From NCBI GenBank assembly GCA_937911235.1, contig CALDPN010000045.1, positions 1-18,999 on the forward strand: a DNA stretch of 18,999 nt, given 5' to 3'. Every line of letters begins with the position of its first letter. Position 1 is the first letter of the stretch. The DNA comes from an uncultured Bacteroidales bacterium (GTDB lineage: Bacteria > Bacteroidota > Bacteroidia > Bacteroidales > Paludibacteraceae). The notes under the pieces are model-generated. The model had not been told where the DNA came from. It ran no database searches and saw only the letters and a list, made by a program, of their open reading frames with translations. A program made the translations under genes and the position numbers. This document shows positions 15,059-18,999 of this stretch, in pieces.

Positions 15059-15142
15059 GCTTGAGTGGTGGAATGGTAGACACGAAGGACTTAAAATCCT
15101 TTGGCCATTACGGCTGTGCGGGTTCAAGTCCCGCCTCGAGTA
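15059..15142 (+). tRNA. tRNA-Leu (anticodon UAA)
   Basis: An 84-nt class II tRNA. The acceptor stem GCTTGAG (15059-15065) pairs with CTCGAGT (15135-15141) with two G-U pairs, and A15142 is the discriminator. The anticodon arm is AAGGA / CTTAAAA / TCCTT, giving anticodon TAA, which reads UUA. A long variable arm (around GGCCATTACGGCT) follows, then a perfect T arm GCGGG TTCAAGT CCCGC (15118-15134). The 3' CCA is not encoded. UUA is a major leucine codon in this AT-rich genome. Confidence 0.96.
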
Positions 15143-15156
15143 CAAGCCTAAAAGTT

Positions 15157-15200
15157 AAACCCTTGTAAGTTAAAAACTTGCAAGGGTTTTCTGCTTTTTA
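15157..15200 (+). terminator. Rho-independent terminator of tRNA-Leu
   Basis: AACCCTTGTAAG (15158-15169) pairs with CTTGCAAGGGTT (15177-15188) over 12 bp with one G-U, plus an A-T at 15157/15189. The loop is TTAAAAA, and TTCTGCTTTTT follows. Confidence 0.8.
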
Positions 15201-15232
15201 CTGAAACATTACTGAAACTTTACTGAAACTTT
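15200..15232. repeat. Three tandem 11-bp repeats (ACTGAAACWTT)
   Basis: ACTGAAACATT (15200-15210), ACTGAAACTTT (15211-15221) and ACTGAAACTTT (15222-15232) lie head to tail between the tRNA terminator and the end of the DUF3109 gene. Confidence 0.85.
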
Positions 15233-15243
15233 TTTCAAAGTCT

Positions 15244-15855
15244 TTACTTCTTCATTTCTTTGTAGTAGTCGGAGTCGTAGAAGGCTTCGGCAGCGGCTTC
15301 TAGTTCTGTGTACCACTCCTCGCCAAACTTGCGTATAAGTGGTTCTTTAAGGAACTTATATACAGGCACTTTCTCTTTTTTGCCTAGTGCTAAAGCACAA
15401 TCGCAGATATCCCATTTGTGGAAGTTTACAGCAGTAAACTTAGGGTATTCTGTTAGTCTCACTGGATACAAGTGACAAGAAATAGGCTTTTTAAAGTCAA
15501 CTTTGCCTGCATTGTAGGCAGTTTCTATAGCACATTTCCAACCGTCTTGATCGCGGTATGAGAATACACATTCCCTTTTACCTATAATAGAAGTTACTAG
15601 GTCGCCTTCTTCGTCTGTATATGATGTACCTTGTTTTTCTATTACCTCTTTTGCTTTTCTAGGCAGTAGTGGAAGTATTTCTGGCAATATAGATTTAATC
15701 TTTTCATCTTCTTCAGCAGTTAAAGGAGCACCTCCGTCACCTTCTTCGCAACAGATACCCTTACAAGCCTTATAATCACAAATAAAATACTTTGTGAAAA
15801 TCTCTAGAGAAACTATAGTATTTCCTATTTCTAACATATCTACCTCTTCTATCAT
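15244..15855 (-). CDS. DUF3109 family cysteine-rich protein
   Basis: A 203-residue cytoplasmic protein. Its N-terminal cluster ICDYKACKGICCEEG (C26, C31, C35, C36) and later cysteines C96, C108, C127 (in SCHLYPVR), C151 and C153 match the DUF3109 family. That family is related to YkgJ/Fli-type zinc- or iron-binding cysteine-cluster proteins. The spacing suggests a bound metal or iron-sulfur cluster; no reaction is established. The ATG at 15855 is 3 bp after the stop of the upstream TonB-like gene. The in-frame ATG at 15837 (MLEIGNTIVSLE) is the alternative start and looks like the family's usual N-terminus. It is the last gene of the metG run and ends 11 bp from the 11-bp repeats. Confidence 0.8.
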   Translation of the reverse strand: MIEEVDMLEIGNTIVSLEIFTKYFICDYKACKGICCEEGDGGAPLTAEEDEKIKSILPEILPLLPRKAKEVIEKQGTSYTDEEGDLVTSIIGKRECVFSYRDQDGWKCAIETAYNAGKVDFKKPISCHLYPVRLTEYPKFTAVNFHKWDICDCALALGKKEKVPVYKFLKEPLIRKFGEEWYTELEAAAEAFYDSDYYKEMKK

Positions 15856-15858
15856 CTG

Positions 15859-16401
15859 TTACCACCAATCATCGTAATAATATTCGTCGTAGTTGTATTC
15901 TGGCTCTGGTTCAGGTTCTGGCATGTGCTTCCATTTAAACTTGATAGGAGCGATATATGCAGATTTTACTCTCACGCCGTTTATAGATGCAGACTTAAAT
16001 ATAGGAAGCATTTCCATAATCCTAAGTGCTTCTGCGTCTTGTTCTTCTGTTAGAGATTGTATAATCTGAAATCTACCAGGTTTGCCACATCTGTCTATTA
16101 CAAATTGTACTAAAACTTCGCCTGTTACTAGTAGTGCTTTGCCATTTTCGTCGGTTTCACCGCTATACACCTCTTGTCTTTCTGTGTTTTGGTGTATGAA
16201 AAGTGACAATTCCACCTCTCCGCCAGGAAACTGAGCATCTATCAATTCTTTTGGGTATGCATTGTATGTGCCTCCATAAATAGGCGATGGTTCATCGTCT
16301 ACACAACCCTCATATAATTTGGCATAAAGGTATCTGTCTGTTTGAGCAAACAAGTTTACACCAAGTATCAGAGATATTATAACGAATAATGTTTTTCTCA
16401 T
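15859..16401 (-). CDS. Secreted TonB C-terminal-domain protein with acidic aromatic tail
   Basis: A 180-residue protein. The signal peptide (about residues 1-19, KTLFVIISLILGVNLFA, cleavage likely near AQ) is followed by a TonB C-terminal-like domain. Its landmarks are AQFPGGEVELSLFIHQN, then GEVLVQFVIDRCGKPGRFQI, EEQDAEALRIMEMLPIF and VRVKSAYIAPIKFKW. Unlike true TonB it has no proline-rich periplasm-spanning segment and no retained N-terminal anchor, so it probably does not energise receptors. The C-terminus is unusual: PEPEPEPE, then a Y/D-rich run ending in DDWW. I chose the ATG at 16401 rather than the TTG 9 bp upstream because the ATG gives a standard signal peptide. It begins 2 bp after the metG stop. 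Confidence 0.75.
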   Translation of the reverse strand: MRKTLFVIISLILGVNLFAQTDRYLYAKLYEGCVDDEPSPIYGGTYNAYPKELIDAQFPGGEVELSLFIHQNTERQEVYSGETDENGKALLVTGEVLVQFVIDRCGKPGRFQIIQSLTEEQDAEALRIMEMLPIFKSASINGVRVKSAYIAPIKFKWKHMPEPEPEPEYNYDEYYYDDWW

Positions 16402-16403
16402 TT

Positions 16404-18443
16404 TTAGCAAACTTTCACACCGTTTGTTACAAGGTCTGATGGAGAAATTACTACCAATCTACCATTTGCATCTTCTGCAGATAGAATCATACCTTGGCTT
16501 TCAATGCCTTTAAGTTTACGAGGAGGGAAGTTTGCTATGAAACAAACTTGTTTGCCTACTAAATCTTCTGGTGCATAGTGTTGAGCAATGCCAGATACAA
16601 TAGTTCTGCAACCCATACCATCATCTATCTTGAATTGAAGAAGTTTGTCTGCTTTAGGTACTTTTTGGCATTCTAGCACAGTACCTACGCGGATGTCAAG
16701 TTTCATAAACTCGTCGAAAGAAACATTTTCTTTCACTTCTTCTGGTTTATAGCTGCTTATTTCGTTTTGCTTTTTGGTGTCTTCTAGGCGTTGGATTTGA
16801 GCGTCGATAGCAGCGTCTTCAATCTTTTCAAATAGAAGCTCAGCAGGAGCAATTTCTGCGCCAGTTGCTAGTAGATCAATGCTACCAAGTTCGCTCCAGC
16901 TCCAAGAAGAAAGTTTAAGCATATCTCTTAGTTTAGCAGAACTAAATGGAAGGAATGGTTCAAATGCAATAGCAAGGTTTGCAGTGATTTGAAGAGCAAT
17001 GTTAAGGATAGTGCCCACTCTTTCCATGTCTGTTTTAGCTAGTTTCCAAGGTTCAGTATCAGCAAGATATTTGTTACCAATACGAGCTAGGTTCATAGCT
17101 TCTTTTTGAGCGTCGCGGAACTTGAAGTTGTCTAAAAGTTTTTCTACTTCTAGTTTAATATCAGAGAATTCCTTAAGAGTTTCTTTGTCGTAGTCTGTAA
17201 GTTCGCCTCTTTGAGGAACTTTGCCTTCAAAATATTTATGAGTAAGAACAAGTGTTCTGTTTACGAAGTTACCATAAATAGCCACAAGTTCGCTATTGTT
17301 TCTTGCTTGAAAGTCTTTCCAAGTGAAGTCGTTGTCTTTAGTTTCAGGTGCATTTGCAGTAAGCACATAACGAAGCACGTCTTGTTTTCCTTTGAAGTCT
17401 ACAAGATATTCGTGAAGCCATACAGCCCAGTTTCTAGAAGTAGAAATTTTGTCGCCTTCTAGGTTCAAGAACTCGTTTGAAGGAACATTGTCTGGAAGAA
17501 TATATGAACCTTCTGCTTTAAGCATAGCAGGGAATACGATGCAGTGGAATACGATATTATCTTTACCGATGAAATGGATTAATCTTGTATCTTCTGCTTT
17601 CCACCATTGTTCCCAAGTGTCTGGAAGAAGTTCTTTAGTGTTTGAGATATAACCGATAGGAGCGTCGAACCACACGTAAAGCACTTTGCCTTCAGCACCT
17701 TCTACTGGCACAGGAATGCCCCAGTCAAGGTCACGGCTTACAGCACGTGGTTGAAGACCCATGTCTAACCAGCTTTTGCATTGGCCATACACGTTTGGAC
17801 GCCATTCTTTGTGGTCTTCAAGAATCCACTCACGAAGCCAACCTTCGTGTTTGTCTAGTGGCAAGTACCAGTGTTTTGTAGATTTTAGCACAGGTTTGCT
17901 ACCGCTAATAGCAGATTTTGGGTTGATAAGATCTAGTGGAGAAAGTGATGTACCACATTTTTCGCATTGGTCGCCGTATGCACCATCTGCGTGACAGTGA
18001 GGACATTCACCAGTGATATAACGGTCGGCAAGGAATTGTTTAGCTTCCTCGTCGTAGTATTGTTCGCTTTCTTTTTCAATGAACTCACCTTTTTCGTAAA
18101 GTTTTTTGAAAAAGTCTGAAGCCACTTCGTGGTGAACAGGACCAGAAGTACGTGAATAAATATCGAAAGAAATACCAAATTCTTTAAAAGAATCTTTGAT
18201 AATATTGTGATAACGGTCTACAATATCTTGTGGGGTAACACCCTCTTTTTTAGCTTTTATAGTGATAGGAACCCCGTGCTCATCAGAACCGCCTATAAAT
18301 AATACATCTTCGCCTTTTAAGCGTAGGTAACGAACATAAATGTCAGCTGGAACATAAACACCTGCTAAGTGACCAATGTGAACAGGTCCATTTGCATATG
18401 GAAGTGCTGAGGTTACTGTTGTACGATTAAACTTTTTACTCAT
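16404..18443 (-). CDS. metG: Methionyl-tRNA synthetase with C-terminal tRNA-binding domain
   Basis: A 679-residue class I synthetase that charges tRNA-Met. The HIGH signature is HIGH (22-25) in LPYANGPVHIGHLAG. The KMSKS equivalent is KISTS, starting at K332 in DKISTSRNWAVW. The zinc-binding insert has C147/C150 and C160/C163 (CPHC and CEKC). An anticodon-binding helical region follows. The last ~105 residues form an EMAP/Trbp111-like dimerising tRNA-binding domain (FMKLDIRVGTVLECQKVPKADKL). I chose the ATG at 18443 (MSKKFNRTTVTSAL) because the longer frame upstream crosses the promoter. It heads a minus-strand run with the TonB-like and DUF3109 genes. Confidence 0.97.
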   Translation of the reverse strand: MSKKFNRTTVTSALPYANGPVHIGHLAGVYVPADIYVRYLRLKGEDVLFIGGSDEHGVPITIKAKKEGVTPQDIVDRYHNIIKDSFKEFGISFDIYSRTSGPVHHEVASDFFKKLYEKGEFIEKESEQYYDEEAKQFLADRYITGECPHCHADGAYGDQCEKCGTSLSPLDLINPKSAISGSKPVLKSTKHWYLPLDKHEGWLREWILEDHKEWRPNVYGQCKSWLDMGLQPRAVSRDLDWGIPVPVEGAEGKVLYVWFDAPIGYISNTKELLPDTWEQWWKAEDTRLIHFIGKDNIVFHCIVFPAMLKAEGSYILPDNVPSNEFLNLEGDKISTSRNWAVWLHEYLVDFKGKQDVLRYVLTANAPETKDNDFTWKDFQARNNSELVAIYGNFVNRTLVLTHKYFEGKVPQRGELTDYDKETLKEFSDIKLEVEKLLDNFKFRDAQKEAMNLARIGNKYLADTEPWKLAKTDMERVGTILNIALQITANLAIAFEPFLPFSSAKLRDMLKLSSWSWSELGSIDLLATGAEIAPAELLFEKIEDAAIDAQIQRLEDTKKQNEISSYKPEEVKENVSFDEFMKLDIRVGTVLECQKVPKADKLLQFKIDDGMGCRTIVSGIAQHYAPEDLVGKQVCFIANFPPRKLKGIESQGMILSAEDANGRLVVISPSDLVTNGVKVC

Positions 18444-18470
18444 AAATTTTAAAAAAATATAAATTTCCCA

Positions 18471-18478
18471 CAAAATTA
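18471..18478 (-). promoter_or_regulatory. Putative -7 box for metG
   Basis: The minus strand reads TAATTTTG (TAnnTTTG), ending 27 bp before the metG ATG. No good TTTG lies 19-20 bp upstream. Confidence 0.5.
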
Positions 18479-18493
18479 GTGTTTTTTTTCTGA

Positions 18494-18742
18494 TTATGTA
18501 TATATTTGTGAGAATAATACAAAAATAATATAATGATCAAAACTACTAATTATATTAGTAAAACTACTACCTAAAACATATCCAATCAAAGGCATTATTC
18601 CTTGAAATAATCCAAAGTATAATCCAACTATAACACTTTTATTAATACTATAATTCTTTATAGATAAACCCTTACAAATACTAACTGCAAAAGCATCCAT
18701 TCCTAAACCAACACTAGTAAAAAGCATTGAAATAAAACTCAT
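18494..18742 (-). pseudogene. mntP: Truncated MntP-like manganese efflux protein
   Basis: About 77 residues of a MntP-type protein followed by a few out-of-family residues and a stop. The N-terminal half is clear: GLGMDAFAVSICKGL (12-26, with the conserved D16) and VGLYFGLFQGIMPLIGYVLG (39-58). Full-length MntP is about 185 residues and has a second copy of the helix pattern, which is missing here. Similarity ends around F77 (near 18512), exactly where the metG upstream region begins. A good Shine-Dalgarno AGGTGAT (18745-18751) precedes the ATG, unlike the native genes. The sequence is strongly AT-rich (for example 15 G/C of 60 in 18541-18600). It is either the cut edge of a chimeric join or a genuinely truncated transferred gene. 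Confidence 0.7.
18501..18508 (+). promoter_or_regulatory. Orphan rightward -7 box
   Basis: TATATTTG matches TAnnTTTG and points rightward, divergent from metG. No plus-strand gene follows; the sequence changes character within a few bases of it. Confidence 0.35.
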
Positions 18743-18749
18743 ATATCAC

Positions 18750-18998
18750 CTATAAATTAATCCAATATCTATGAAACATAATACCAGACATCTCATCTAA
18801 ATAATCAGTATCTTGAACTCCTCCACATTTTTCAATTAATTTATTACTTTGAATATTATTAACTCTTGCAGTAATTAATATTTTATCTAAACCTAATTCT
18901 TTACATTTTAACATAGCAAGTTTTAATAATTGTTCTCCGTAACCCTTACCTCTTTCATTAGGTCTAACAGCATATCCAATATTTCCACCTAAATTAAA
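18750..18998 (-). CDS. GNAT family N-acetyltransferase (5' end outside window)
   Basis: A partial gene giving 82 C-terminal residues. It shows GNAT motif A: a beta-strand GGNIGYAVRP followed by the acetyl-CoA-binding loop NERGKGYGEQLL (R/Q-x-x-G-x-G/A form). Next comes the helix LAMLKCKELG and the motif B region ILITARVNNIQSNKLIEKCGG, in which N and the following helix are typical. The end is MSGIMFHRYWINL. The acceptor substrate cannot be told. Its stop is 7 bp before the MntP start on the same strand, so the two were probably an operon. Codons are almost all A/T-ending, and it belongs to the same foreign-looking tail as MntP. The start codon lies beyond the right edge. Confidence 0.8.
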   Translation of the reverse strand, partial: FNLGGNIGYAVRPNERGKGYGEQLLKLAMLKCKELGLDKILITARVNNIQSNKLIEKCGGVQDTDYLDEMSGIMFHRYWINL

Positions 18999-18999
18999 T

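Noticed and set aside
18444..18500. T-box or other riboswitch upstream of metG
   Set aside because: The leader after the predicted start site is under 30 nt, too short for such an element.

Overview
The window looks like a piece of a Bacteroidota (probably Bacteroidales) chromosome. The signs are gene content and order (DUF4271–hemD–rnpA, a TGS-type nucleoside kinase, DUF3109, a secreted TonB-C-terminal protein), weak or absent Shine-Dalgarno sites, and repeated Bacteroidota sigma-factor promoters (TTTG, about 19-20 bp, TAnnTTTG) upstream of transcription units. The last ~490 bp (from about 18,510) do not fit. They are more AT-rich, carry a good Shine-Dalgarno site, and hold a truncated MntP and a partial GNAT gene that look like low-GC Bacillota/Mollicutes sequence.

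Layout: (1) 47-1105 minus, ArgE-type M20 deacetylase, divergent from (2) 1175-3878 plus, a tight run of SPOUT RNA methyltransferase, argB, DUF4271 membrane protein and hemD, ending in a strong hairpin terminator. (3) 3942-9460 plus, a run with overlapping or near-touching genes: rnpA, uvrA, a secreted thioredoxin-fold protein, pssA and recX. (4) 9450-11111 minus, nucleoside kinase, convergent with recX. (5) 11246-13048 plus, Na+/phosphate cotransporter with a PhoU-like tail. (6) yidD (minus) and an ATPase/nuclease-like gene (plus), divergently transcribed around a block of three 53-bp tandem repeats. (7) tRNA-Leu(UAA) with its own promoter and terminator. (8) A minus-strand run metG – TonB-like – DUF3109. 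(9) The foreign-looking tail.

Most genes are housekeeping: arginine and tetrapyrrole synthesis, tRNA maturation and charging, DNA repair, phospholipid synthesis, phosphate uptake and membrane protein insertion. I see no complete new multi-gene system. The least explained native signal is the 53-bp repeat array (13,367-13,525). Its palindromic arms change in a compensatory way between copies, and its third copy merges into the promoter and start codon of the ATPase/nuclease-like gene. The second point to check is the sequence junction near 18,510, which is either a chimeric assembly or a recent recombination endpoint.
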